31,692 nucleotides of DNA from Lentinus brumalis (Eukaryota > Basidiomycota > Agaricomycetes > Polyporales > Polyporaceae), in contig MARA01000107.1 of assembly GCA_001792895.1 (NCBI GenBank), positions 1-31,692 of the forward strand, read 5' to 3'. Made by a program: the position numbers and the translations under genes. Shown here one piece after another: positions 18,923 through 30,301 of this stretch (its first letter is position 1; each line of letters begins with the position of its first letter). The notes beneath the pieces are model-generated. The model did no database searches. It was given only the letters and a program-made list of their open reading frames with translations, and was not told the DNA's origin.

Positions 18923-21174
18923 TCATCCCGCTGCCAGCTTGATCACGGCAACTGTCCCGTTAGGATGTTCCCGGGGCTATGCGGACAGTGCCAGCTAGAC
19001 GACTTGCGTGAAACTGCAGGGCGACGATGGTCAGCCAGCGCGAGCCTGGACACATCAGCGTCGATGACTCACCGGAGGACCATACGCGGCACTTCGTCTG
19101 CCCGCTCGCAACGCGCCGACGCTGCATTCGAAACAGCACCGTCGTACCAGCGTGCAGCGGCCAAATCGTTGCCGGGCAGCCTTCAGGACTGCACGCGACC
19201 TCGACCGGGCTATTCGAATGGCATGTCCGGATCCCGTGTATGTCGGGTACGCCCGGAACAGCTGAGAAAGAACAGATGTGAGTGCGAATTCTAGTATTGC
19301 CGGGAAAGGAGAGCGACTCACCAATCAAGACGCTATTGCGTCGTCCAGACTCTCTGGCTGGCTTGCCGCTGCCATAGTGCCCGAAGACGGTCTTTCCAGC
19401 AGCCTGAGCAATTACGCGAGTGAGTACTCTCTGTATGTGCGTATATGTCTCAAATTCTGTCCGGAATGCTCACCTGCAATCCTAGAGTGGAGCGCAAGAG
19501 AAGAGTGGCAGCGGACTGCCTGCCCGCTGCTCCGTGCCCGGCCACATCAACAGCGCCATCTTAGGATGCGTCGTTAGCGGCTTCAAAGAGACGAAATGAA
19601 ACTCTGTACTTACGAGCTTGCGTGCCATAAGGGAGGCAGAGCAGAACGCGTTCTGCGGTTCCTGGCCTGCCACTGCACAGATGGGCGCCTGCAGAGACAG
19701 GCGCGATTCGCCTTCTGCGAAGGCCGCTGCCCGTCTTCCTTTCCCATCCACCATCACCCCGCGCTGCCGGACCGCTCTCCCTCCCTCCCTCCGTCGATCT
19801 CATGGTCTTCGACGCATACAGCGACGATCTCGCTGCAGCACATTCAGCTGAACTCAACGTAGGTCAGATTCTGGCAGGACTCGTCGACTCAAATCGGTAC
19901 GTACCTCTATCTCATCACACCCGGCGACGATGTGCGCATTGTGCGCCGACTTGACGTGCGGAGATCGCGCTGCCAGACTGTCGAGGTCCGAGTCTAGGTC
20001 AGTTGTCGACGACGACGACAGCGGGGCAGAAGAGGTAAGTCATACATACCGCGAGGATGCTTCAAGGGACGGACGGCGACGGCGACACCTGCGTCTTGTT
20101 CGCGGAGCTTGTCTGTGGGCTCGCTGTCTGGGATGGACGCGTTCTGGAAGAGAAAGGTGAGCGTGCGCTTCGATCGCCCTCAACGCGTGACGTCATGCAT
20201 CCGAAAGAGGCAAGTCGCACGGCTGTGAGCGCGGACTGGATGCTCTGTTCGCGTCTTGAACACGGACTTGCTCGTCTTCTGTCGCGATCTGGGCTTGACG
20301 ACTTGCTGCTCTGACTTAAGCTTGCTGGCGACTACTGGGAGCGTCTGGACACCGCTGCGCAGGACCTCTGCTCGTCACGGCGTGCTGCTTCTCGAGCAGA
20401 CCTCACTGGCAGTCTGCTGCGTCGCAAACCCACGTTAACAATGTACGATCCGACGCTAGGTACGTCCCAATACTTACTTGCGCGAAGTAATAGGTCCAGG
20501 ACGCCGTGCGTAGCCCTTTGACCCGCTCTTGCGCTGCTCACAGCGGCGGCAGATGTCTTCGGCAATGTGCACGTCAACGTTGAAAGCGAACAGGTGAGCA
20601 GGTGCACGACGGCCGAGGATGGGAATGATTTACCTCATGCCTCCTCGGCCCCAGAACTCGTGTTGAGGTGAGGAGACACTGGCTCTTTCCCATGCGCTGG
20701 TTTGCCGTTGCCATGCCAAGAGGTCCGTGGCTTACGCAGGGAGCCGACTGAAGCTTGCCGCGGGAGCTGTTCGTCCAGATGGCAGCGGTTGCCGCCGTAA
20801 TCCTGTAACCGGCGACGAAGGAAGGTCAGTCAACCCATGAAACGCCAGGTGATGCGCGCACCGCGACTACGCTCACCTCTAGAGAATCGCGACTTTTGAC
20901 ATGCGTCGACGCGTCGCTGATGTCAATCTTGACGTGGGCATGGGCCACGAGCTTTGCTTCACGTAGACTGAATTCCCGAGGCTGAAGAAGATGTGGTGAG
21001 TGGATGAGACAGGAGAGAAGGAAGTGCAGAGAAACTGCATCTCACCTCGACAGCGACACGCGGAGGACAGCTGACTAGCAGTGGGATCTTGAGTCCTGCG
21101 CTCGACGGTGCCACGGTGCAGCTGGAGTCGGTAGTGGCGAGGTCGGGAGGTGAATCGGCGGTGGGCGGGGACAT
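18923..21174 (-). pseudogene. Multi-exon minus-strand gene of unknown product, copy B
   Basis: I do not recognise the family. Exons on the minus strand are 21174-21046 (ATG after accacc; MSPPTADSPPDLATT..), 20981-20877 (..REAKLVAHAHVKIDISD..), 20802-20736, an unresolved middle around 20607-20160, then 20143-20050, 19993-19905, 19847-19614, 19559-19474, 19403-19322 and 19261 to the end. Introns are 54-74 nt with good donors and CTGAC or CTAAC branch sites. Frames join across junctions, giving LDSLAARSPHVKSAHNAHIV, AAGKTVFGHYGSGKPARES and VPDIHGIRTCHSNSPVEVAC. Frameshifts lie near 20390, 19650 and 18970, and the acceptor of one middle intron reads caa instead of cag. The stop at 18923 is taken from copy C. 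No transmembrane or catalytic motif is evident. Confidence 0.55.
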
Positions 21175-21203
21175 GGTGGTAGTAAGGAAGGAGGAGCCTT
21201 GCT

Positions 21204-21221
21204 GTCGAGTCGAGACTCGAC
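21204..21221. promoter_or_regulatory. 8-bp palindrome upstream of minus-strand gene, copy B
   Basis: Same palindrome as 9901-9918, 30-47 bases upstream of the ATG at 21174. The neighbouring bases carry small indels but the palindrome does not. Confidence 0.4.
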
Positions 21222-23117
21222 GTGCGGATTCTGCCGGTAGTGTCCGAGCTAGGAGGTAATGATGTGTAATAGATCGAGGAGTCAATGCAAGCTGGTTTCC
21301 AAAGATAAACAGAACGTAAGCGTGAACTAGGTCAGGCTATCTGGATATTCCGTGGGAGCGTGCGGCGCAGAATCTCGCCGCAGCTGCGAAGAGGTTACGT
21401 GATAGGTGCAAGGTGCTTCTGTGCATGCACGACACAACGGAGCGCTGGTAGAACTTCCCTAAATCTTTCGAGGGCAGCTTGGGACTTACGCTAGCCTAGT
21501 TCATAGTAGAGACCTGTGTTGCCCTGGTGCTCTACTGCACACAAAGAACTCTCACTCAGACTGAGGCTCATTAACTATGGTATACCTCTACAAGACTGCA
21601 GGCTTGCAGTATGGCAATGGATGGGATTCTGCTGAATGTGCAGTCCAAGGGAGTGGTTGCCCACGAGCATGGGACCCTTAGCAACGAGGAATAATACGTA
21701 CCATGCTTCGAGAAGGTACTGATCGGTACCCACATAAATTCCGCGGATGATGTCGGACCTCGGCCTACCTCACGGGAGCTTGCATGCTCTACAGTACTGA
21801 TTCCTTGTATTGTTCCTGCAAGCTGACAGCCTCTAGCGGTGAGTAGTATGCAGGCAGGAAGGGCATCCCCATGAGATAGACGGGGATGGTACCTGCTGGA
21901 TGAGTGGCTCAAGTGCGGTACACAACAGTCCAGACCAATCAGCGGGCGAAGCTGTCATTACAGCCGCCAGGGGAGCTTCTGACCAACTTGGGCAGCTTCG
22001 GCATCTGAAATCAAGGGTAAAACGGTGTGGCGTGCGACGAGGTCATGCCGGGATCAGGGCCTGGATCATTCAGGCCCAGATGGCGGCATGGACATGTCCA
22101 CGAGAACCTATCAGCTTTTGCTGAATGCTTATCCCTCGCGCATAAAATATCAGTAGCAGCACACAGTGCTAACATGCAGATACAATGTAGACTATGCTGC
22201 ACTTACATTGAAGGCAGGCATATGATGCAGGAGCTTGGATGACTGAAGTCTTGAAAGCAGACCCCGAGAGTTCACAATTTAACAGTGTAAGGATTGAGAG
22301 GTAAGCCCAGTAGAAAGAGCTGCAGAATGCGAGATCTGCTCCATTATGGCACAGTAAGCTCCTGAAATTGGGTCGGAGGACGGACGAACGGGAGAAAGAG
22401 GCCGGATTCCGCGTCGGGAGACTCGGAGTTGTTGCCAGAAGAGGTGTCGAGCGAAAAAGGCAATGTAAGCGCTCTTCGAAATCGCGACCTTCGCCAATAG
22501 CGCGCGTTCGCGTTCCGCTCGTTCTGCTGTTGCAGACACAGCGCGGCCCAAATCATGAATATTGAACGCTAAAGTAAGATATCTACTAGCTAATACATGG
22601 TGCTAGAGGCTGATATGACACTCTAAATCTGCAGTATCGGTCGAGCAACGCTCTGCTTGTAGGCTGCAAGCCCGGGGCATTCGCACATCGGCGAGGCCTC
22701 TTGGATCAAGTCTTTGACTTGTGGCGTCAGCGTCTACAGCCCTTAAAGCCTGGCCAGCTCTGGATACTGCAAGTACTCCGAACTGCCCTGGAAATGCACG
22801 AAACACCGCGGAACGCACGCTTTCGAGGACCCTGTCCTCGTCCCTTCGTGCGCCGACTGTCCGACAAAACTTGGAGCCGGAATACAACCATCAAGTTCTC
22901 AGCGCCTCTATTACGTTGAGAAGGCATCTTCTCTGAGCCGAGACAGCTTTGTTCGTCTGGAACTGCGCTAGTCGTTCTGCTCCGTCTGGCTGCGCCTGCC
23001 CTCGCCCGGTCTCACCGCCTGCCCTCTGGTTGGTCGGCGACCCCGCATGCTCGTGCGAACCTGAGACGTTCAACAAGTTAAAGTTCTGGAGCCCGTGACT
23101 CGCAGGTCCAGAACATG
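21222..23117. other. Long intergenic region, copy B
   Basis: Counterpart of 9919-11820, with a diverged patch at about 22100-22370. Apart from the small minus-strand frame at 22344-22556, I see no gene. Confidence 0.5.
22344..22556 (-). CDS. Possible small ORF or exon (70 codons), unknown
   Basis: The frame reads MIWAALCLQQQNERNANARY at the start and ends FLPFVRPPTQFQELTVP. In copy A the same frame and stop position are kept (..FVRPPAQFQELIAS), but the ATG is not. It lies in a conserved island between diverged flanks. It could be an exon of an unseen transcript or chance. Confidence 0.25.
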   Translation of the reverse strand: MIWAALCLQQQNERNANARYWRRSRFRRALTLPFSLDTSSGNNSESPDAESGLFLPFVRPPTQFQELTVP

Positions 23118-23125
23118 TATAAGTA
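23118..23125 (+). promoter_or_regulatory. TATA box (TATAAGTA) upstream of copy C
   Basis: Same TATAAGTA plus CT-rich tract as at 11821, kept although sequence just downstream (from about 23195) is strongly diverged between the two promoters. Confidence 0.55.
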
Positions 23126-23614
23126 CCCCGTCATCTCGACGACGCCTCTCGCGCACCCGTACCCATTCCCTCACGTTCCCTCCATACCCTCCCCCATACT
23201 GGGTGGTCTCCAATCTCCCATTTATTGCACACTAGTATACATTCTGCTGCTATACCCTCCTCTATTGCCCGCTTCTCCTTCGTGCTTCTAGGTACCATGT
23301 CCCTCCGAGACTACTATGCAGGCGTACATATATGTACTTAGTGCTGTTTGTATCACGACTGTATTTTGGTTCTTCGTGTCTTCTCTCGAGTTCCCTCCTC
23401 CTCCTCTCATCCGACTAGTATATCTCCCTATCCGACACACCCACCCTTGTATTCGCCCTCCTTGTTCTCCGAGCCCTGGGTCATCACCCTAGCTCCTCCA
23501 CTCTCCTCACTACGCCATCCATCCGCATACCAGAAAGCTGACAGGTGAGATTCTGCTCATTCTCGTATATACTACAGCTTTGCTGAACGTCTGATACAGC
23601 TGCAAATTCTCAAG

Positions 23615-24945
23615 ATGTTGCTTGCAAAAGGTACGCTTTCTACCATGTTCACTCGTTGATCCTTCAAGCTCGACTAACATCACCATCTCCGTAGACTCAA
23701 CGCGCTACTCCAGCAACGGAGTATTACCGTCCTCCAGTTCCCTCGCCTTTGCTGACCTCATGCTCGTCCTAGCTGGTTGTAGTTGGTCTTCGTACCTCCC
23801 AGTCCCACCCGATCACGCTACCAGGGTATGTCGAGGTGAGCACAACATCGCCCGGGCCCGTCTATTCGCGGCCCTCGTAGCTAACCAACATCTGTCAGAA
23901 CACCATCGGATATCGTTCTTAAGTTACCACGACGGACTTTATGCCTCGGGACCAGGCAGCTTTGTACATCGGTGCGTTACCGCTCCGAGTACTGGAACAG
24001 CGCTGACACGCTTCGTATTCACAGAGATGTCGCCGGACGGATACGTAGCTGCCTCCATCGACTCGACGACTATCCAACGACTCTCATTGGAAGGTACGTT
24101 GACTCGGACAAGCTTTTCGACGATGTCTATGCCTGACTCTGACATATCAAGGCCTTCGACCGAGCTCGACTGCAACTTGGTCCGACATGCCGGTTGTACT
24201 CGCTATACCATGGTATGGTGAGCATGAATTCATTCATATCTGCGCAGCAGGCCGCGGCGATTGACTTCGTGACCATTGCAGTTCTGTGCACCGGCAGGAC
24301 GTCAAGCCATACGAGCAGACCCAGTAACTCGCTACTAGTAGGACGCACAAGCAACGGACTTCCCGGTCAGCTCGAAGGACGACTGGGACCCACGTTGGCC
24401 GCTCTCGCAGCACTCCAAGGATCTGTCGGCCACGCTTCGCGCGAATGATGCGATGGTGAGTCGCACAGGCCTGAGCCTTTCACGGACTTCGTGCACGCTC
24501 ACGGTTGCTCCAGGACGGACTCTCAACTCGCAGGCTCGCGTATCGCGCCCTGTGCGACTTCGGACTCATTGGCAGTCGCGAAGATCGCTATCTCCACACG
24601 CAGGGCGAGCATGTCCGCAGTTCAAAGGTAACATCACATTCGATTTCATGCGGCACAGGCTGACATGAGGCTTTGACAGGGCTCAGACGACAGCCCACGC
24701 CGACTGCACGAACGGCAGAGGTAAGTCTGGTTCATAGTATTCTGCGGTGATCTATCTACTGACTGCGAGTACTGCAGGTTCTCGGCACTTCATGCGCCGG
24801 GAGGCATCCAGCCTCCCGCCATGCCCGGTGTGCGTAATCGCACCGTCAAGACATTCTGTACATCTCGGACCACCCGCCGCCCCGACCAGCCCGTGTCCAA
24901 GCGCGTCCCGCCACACGCAAGCAGTCCGGCAAGCAAGATCTATTG
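23615..24945 (+). pseudogene. Intron-rich gene of unknown product, copy C (diverged, best 5' end)
   Basis: The first exons are best preserved here: 23615-23630, 23695-23720, 23773-23835, then one starting at 23899. Spliced, they read MLLAKDSTRYSSNG, then LVVVGLRTSQSHPIT and LPGYVENTIGYR, all in one frame across three introns of 52-64 nt. The frame then meets a TAA near 23920, where a small indel separates it from the frame seen in copy B. Conservative changes against A and B (DQAALYIGALPLRV against DQAALHVRGLPLRV) favour this frame as coding. The first 1.1 kb is far more diverged than the rest of the unit. The start ATG is the first in the frame and is my choice. Product unknown. Confidence 0.5.
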
Positions 24946-25934
24946 GTGAGTAATAGTTTGCTAGGTGCTCGAGTGTCGCCGATATAGAGACTTGCTTTCC
25001 CGTCTTCCCGCCCCGCGCGGCGCTGCGTCGCAGATGCCCGGAGCACGCTCTGCGTCTGCGGTGCGCTCCGGACCTCTGTGTCCAGTGTCGGTTTCTGCTT
25101 CGTGAGTCTGTCCGCCAGGCGGCGTGTTTCGACTCGGTTTGTGCCAGTACTGGCTTCGTATGTTGCTCCGGAGTCCGGGGAGTGGGACGCTCTCGTGCTC
25201 TCTGTTCGAGATTGCGGGCTGCTTGCACGCGTCAGCAGACGTGTGCAGTGCGCAATGCGCACGAGTTTCCGGGTCTTCTTGTTTCCGCGTGGCGTTACGG
25301 AGCTTCGAGTCGACGCCGTCCGGCAGATTGGCGAGTTCTTGCCGTCGACGTGTGTGTCGCTGTGAGCGTTTGGGTGCACCGTTTGTGGTTGAGCCGGAGA
25401 GCCGGGCAGTTATTGCCCGGGCATGCACCTACGGGCGGTTGAGCGTGTCTTGACGGTGTGCGCGCCGTGAACTGCGCCGTTCCGTCGCATGCCGCACCGT
25501 CGAACGCAGCGAAGATGGTCGCGGGCTTTCGTTTCAGGACGTCCGTGCAGAGTTCCGACTAAGGGGAGAACGTGAGCATGACACGCAGAGATGGCCGGGC
25601 AGAGCGGACGCACCCATGCTGAGAGCTCGCCTTGTCCCGGAGTATACGCACGCGTCCGGCGCGGTTGAGACCGAGTGCCCGAGCTCAGTTGAGTCTGAGA
25701 TAGCAGACGGCGCGGGCGGTTGATGCTCGGTCGTCGAGATACGGCCGGTCGGTCCTCCTGCCCGCGGAGGCAGTCGACGGCGTCGAGGTCGATGTTGAGG
25801 AGTCGCCTTCCAGCTGCCAAAGCGTGTTAGGCGGAGTCGTGAGTACCACAGCCTTCCCCCGGAGTGATTTGGAGGCAGCCGGGGAGACGTACCGGCCGGG
25901 AGAGCGGTGGCGAGTCCGGGGCAGCGCACTGGCA
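24946..25934. other. GC-rich spacer, copy C, no gene supported
   Basis: Counterpart of 1542-2562 with several small indels, for example four bases lost near 25230. These break every frame that is open in A and B, which argues against a conserved protein here. The hairpin at 25402-25420 keeps its stem. Confidence 0.6.
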
Positions 25935-27321
25935 CGAACGCGACATTCGCGACCTCCTCGGATCCGCGCGAAACAGCCTTGATTCAATGCGCTAGTGTTC
26001 GCGTAGCCCGGGTCAACCGGTTCGTGGAGATCCGGGGAGGGACCGCCGAGATACGGCCTGAACACTGACCTGGCGGGCAACCCGCTCGGGCTGGCCCGCG
26101 GACTCGATTTTCAAACCGGCCGTACCGGTGCGCAAAGCGGTCGCACATAGTCTCGAGGACTATCACGCCGCGTTCGATGTGTTTTGCGGCCGTCCGGGTG
26201 CGGTGCGCGAGCGGGAGAGTCGGCGAGAATGGGCGGGCGGCGAATGTGCAATGAAATCGCACATTCGAGCGGTTTTGAGACCTGCTCGGATCCGCGCGAG
26301 ACGGACTGGGTTGGACAGAAAACGTCCAACGTAGGCCGTAGGGCCGTGTTTGACGGCGATGGTGCGAGAACCGGGAGTGATACGGGGGTTCGAGTGACCG
26401 GGAGTGACCGCTGGCCACGGTGATGACGAGATGGCAGAACTCGTCCGGGCGGCGCGCAGCGTCGTCGTGCACACGCTAGAGGACCAGTACGGAACATAAG
26501 TTGTCCGCCAGCCGTCTGGGTGCGGAAGACGGCCGGGAGAGTCGGCGCGAGCGGCGGGCGGCGAAAGTGCAATGAAATCGCACTTTCGACCGATTTACAG
26601 ACCCGCCCGGATCGACGCGAGATGGTGCTGGGTGGACGGAAACGTTCAACGTAGCCCATAGCACCCGGTTTGACGGTGAGAGGGTGCGATTGGGGGGAGA
26701 TACGGCGGTTCGAGCATGCGGAGGTGCCCGCGGGCCGCGGTGACGACGAGGTTTGGGAACTCGTCCGCGCAGCGCGCAGCTCGGCCGTTCATAGGCGGGA
26801 GGACTGGTGCAGCACTTTTGAGGTGTCTGCCGGCCGTCCGGAGGCGGAGGACGTGTGGGAGAGTCGGCGGGAGCGGGCGGGCGGCGAAAGTGCAATGAAA
26901 TCGCACTTTTGGCCGATTTTGAGACCCGCTCGGATCGACGCGAGAGGTAAACGCTTTGATAAGAAACGTTCAGCGTAGCTTGTAGCACTTGGTTGGAGGG
27001 TGATAGGGCGGGAACTGGATGTGCTAGGGCGGTTCGAGTAGACGAGGTTGGCCGAGGGACGAGGATGTCGAAGCGGTCGTTCCGGCTCCCGCATGCTGTA
27101 TCCAGCGTATCGGTGGAGCCGTTGACGTCTGTTTGTCGTGCAGTAGATGGCTCGGTCGGCGGCGTGAGCGTGCGTCGGCCGGGAAGTCGAGGTCGTGCTT
27201 GAGTGCGCCATTAAACGGCGACTCCGAGCGCGATTTCCGACCTCCTCGGATCGGCGCAAACCCGCTTCGGCCTGTCGCAGGGAGGTTCACGGGAGGCTGT
27301 GGGAGTTGCTTGTACGCTGAT
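25935..27321. repeat. Array of about 320-bp hairpin subrepeats, copy C
   Basis: Near-identical counterpart of 2563-3960. Hairpins are at 26241-26267, 26562-26588, 26885-26911 and 27201-27224. All four stems and loops are identical to those of A and B, although the gene exons elsewhere in this copy differ much more. Confidence 0.85.
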
Positions 27322-28203
27322 GCGGGGGATACGGACGAGTGATTTGGGAAATGGAGCGCGGGTTAGCAGTGAATCGACGATAGCACGACGTACCGTGCGC
27401 CGTTTATCAAGACAACAATATCCCTCGGTTCGCGTATTGTGCAGCTATCGAATGCGCCATGTTGCGCTTGTGTGCGGGCGAATGGTGTGGTATGCGATTT
27501 TGTCGCGCGCGCGCGAGCAAACACGTCTTGGCGGCCGTGCGTCGGTTTGGGGCGCGTTCTGGCGTGTTTCCGACAATGGAGAGGGTCCAGTGGGTTATGA
27601 ACACGCGTGGATGGATATGTTGTGGTACGCGACTCGGGCGGACGAGTGGACGTGGGCGGTAGGACGCGATGTGAACGTGGCTAGGCCCGGCAGAGCAACT
27701 TGGACTATTGCAGCAACGCGTCAGTGTCATGTACGATATGTCTGAGATAGGGAGTACGCACCTGGCAAATTGGAGTGTATGTGCATGGCGTGGGCGTCGC
27801 TTGCCTGTGGCAGAAGGTGAAGGTGCAGCGGCCGCGATACGGGTCTGTAACGAGTTGAATGGCGTGAGCGATGTGTGCTGCGGAGGGATGAGGACGCAGG
27901 ATCGAGCGACTAATCAGGCAACGGGACTTCCGAAAGCGTCTGCCCGACGCAGAATTTGCGGGCGCGCGACCACTTTGACTCCGACTCTCTGCCTGTCATA
28001 CTGCGGCTGGATTCTCTCCAAGAGCTTGTATCATCAGGCTTCTGTTGCGCTCGCGGTGTCTCCATCTCCCCGACTTGTGGCCAATCTGGCTTGATAGCCG
28101 TGATTGCGCAGTCCCTCCGCCCCTTGCCACCCTAGCCTCTCGTCGGCCGCCTCGTCCTCATCCTGACCTCACTCCTGGGCCGCATACTGGAGGAACCCTC
28201 ACC
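27322..28203. other. Spacer and promoter region of tRNase Z copy C
   Basis: Counterpart of 3961-4813. Around 27810-27900 it carries sequence not seen in A (including GCAGCGGCCGCGATACG). The CT-rich stretch before the ATG at 28204 is intact. No gene is supported. Confidence 0.5.
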
Positions 28204-30301
28204 ATGTCTGCCTGGAACGTGTCCGTGCTCACTGGCGCCACGTCCGACACCGAGCCGACTCTGCTCGTGAACTTCGGAACCGCCAAGTACATCTTCAATG
28301 CAAGCGAGGGCATGGGCCGTGCATGGCTGCAGAGCCACCATTCTATCAGGAAGACGAAGGGGCTTTTTGTGACCGCTGCTGGGACGCATAGGTGCGGTGG
28401 GGTGCCAGGTATGTGTTCATCTCATACGCGTCGTGTGGCAGAAGCTCTCCCGCTGCACATCCCTTAAAGCTACGAGCTGCTGGGTCTGTGTGGTCAACCG
28501 GCCAGTTGTCAGTATGAAGCGGAACCATGACCCTCCTTGACCCATCCCGAGCTTCGACTCTTCCTATGTCTGGGGCAGGTGTGATGTCTCCTGCAGACCG
28601 CAACTTGCCTCAGTCGCAGGAAAAGGCACTCCTTAGTCTGATGCTTCTACACAAGTTGCGCCGTCAGACACCATGTCACATCGCAAGGGGCAAGATGTCT
28701 CACAACTCAGCTCGCAATTTGAACCTAGAGACTATACCAGATACTGCACGGCTATCCGTAGAGGATATTTTCAAATTGCGGGGATGATTAGTGTGACGAC
28801 CTCGGCCGGTCTGCGAGCCTCCAACCCGTAAAGCATCCAGAAGCCGGTTTGAATACAGTAGGGCGAAACTGGCAACGAAGCAAGATGCGAGAGAAGAGCG
28901 GTCTGGAGGCTCGGAAGAGCCTCGGATTGCTTCTATCTAAAGTCTGGGAGTCTGGAGAGGACAGATTAATCCATTGGAATCGCTTATGGGTCGGACAGGG
29001 CTTGAAGCGAAGTCTGGAAGGATTGTCCAGACGAGGTTTGTCACGCTCGAGCTCCGACGTCTCCCGAGTTGGAGTTTAGAACTGCTTGTGTTAAAATCCC
29101 TTACGAATAGTCGTCCACTCACGATGTTGCTTCACCGGGCGAATCGCCCATCAGTCCATTGACCTGCCGAGGCGAACAATCGACGTGACGCTGATATGCC
29201 GTGTCTATAGGCCTGTTGATGTTGTGCGCAGACGCGGCAGTGCCTGCAATCGACATTGTGGGCCCGTATGGTCTTATGCACTACCTCGCCACGATGCGTA
29301 GCTACACATACCGGTTCGTGACTCCTACTCTATCTGTGTCGCAAGATTCTCAAGCTGTTGGTAGTTCGACTATGGTTGTCAAGGCAGTCGAGGCACCAAC
29401 CGCTGTGGTCAGTGCACAACCGGCCGCTTCGCCCTCCCCGGTCTTCAAGGACGAAAATCTCTCGGTCTATTCGATACCCTTGTATCCTTCTGTCGACGGG
29501 GTCGATATCGGGGAGCCTTCGGCACGCCCACTCAAGAGGAAGCGATCGGCCTCTCCTCCACCGCGTCCAAACGGTCCACTCCTCCACTCATTGACCGCGC
29601 TGTTGAGTCCACGTCCCCCGTATCGCCTACCCTGTCCGTGCAGGCGCGGAGAGAGAACTTCAACCCAACGAGCCTTACCGGCGCGGACGCACAGGAATGG
29701 CGGAAGCTTATGTTGCAGGAGATGTTCCCGATGCAGCCGCCACCGAAAGCGGACCCATCGACATCGAAGGGGGCGAAGCGGAGAGCAAACGCACTCCAAG
29801 AACCCGCCGAGAACCGCCGCCGCCGCAGAACATGACGTTCGCTCCTGACCGCAAGTACGCGCGACTGCCCGGTCTTGTCGCCGGTGGAGGCGTCGATCCT
29901 GCGACGTTGCCTACGCTTGGCTACCTGTGTGTCGGTCCAAGTGTACGCGGCAAATTCGACGTCAAGAAGGCTGAGGAACTCGGTGTTCGCGGGCCTTTGC
30001 GCGGGCGCCTGACCAAGGGAGAGACGGTTACCTTCGAGGTGGACGATGGGCAGGGTGGGAAGATACAACGCACTGTTCGACCTGAAGAGTGTGTTGGACC
30101 TAGCGAGGCACCACAGGTGAGTCTACTCGCGATGGGCAATGGGTTGCACAACTTAATAGTCGGCAGGCTGTTCTGATCCTTGACGTACCGACGCCTGCAC
30201 ACATTCCCTCTCTTCTCGCTTCATTCACCGACTCGCCGTTCTTCGCCAAGTATCGTTCCAAGGACGAGAACATCCGGAAGGAGCATCCTCTGCACGCCGT
30301 T
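28204..30301 (+). pseudogene. TRZ1: tRNase Z (long form) N-terminal half, copy C, broken
   Basis: Exons are 28204-28408, 29211-30116 and 30167-30301. This copy keeps the frame where A and B lose it: 29211 to about 29558 reads through FVTPTLSVSQDSQAV and KDENLSVYSIPLYPS. It then loses one C near 29559 (CTCCTCCACC against CTCCTCCCACC) and another base near 29810. Intron 1 is 802 nt with the same insertion as copy A. Homology ends at HPLHAV, as in the other copies. Taken together, the three copies define an intact ancestral N-terminal half, while each is broken at a different place. Confidence 0.85.
28439..29146. other. Insertion of about 0.7 kb in tRNase Z intron 1, copy C
   Basis: Near-identical to the insertion of copy A. 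The 11-bp stem CGCAATTTGAA / TTCAAATTGCG is kept (28713-28723 and 28770-28780), while small indels between them fall in the loop. The 8-bp GCCAGTTT stem reads GCCGGTTT here, which converts one A-T pair to G-T. The 101-codon frame of copy A is broken here, which favours a non-coding role or neutral decay. Confidence 0.6.

Larger units (their letters stand above)
12083..23383. repeat. Tandem unit copy B (about 11.3 kb)
   Basis: This is the second head-to-tail copy. It matches copy A closely from end to end. It lacks the insertion of about 0.7 kb in tRNase Z intron 1 and roughly 70 bp upstream of that gene. Long runs are identical to copy A, for example 13772-14230 against 1746-2204. Its last 200 bases or so, and the block around 22100-22370, are clearly more diverged. 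Confidence 0.95.

Noticed and set aside
18073..18942. 289-codon plus-strand frame in copy B as a gene
   Set aside because: It starts out of frame inside tRNase Z exon 3 and runs through variable small repeats. The equivalent frames in A and C have different composition.
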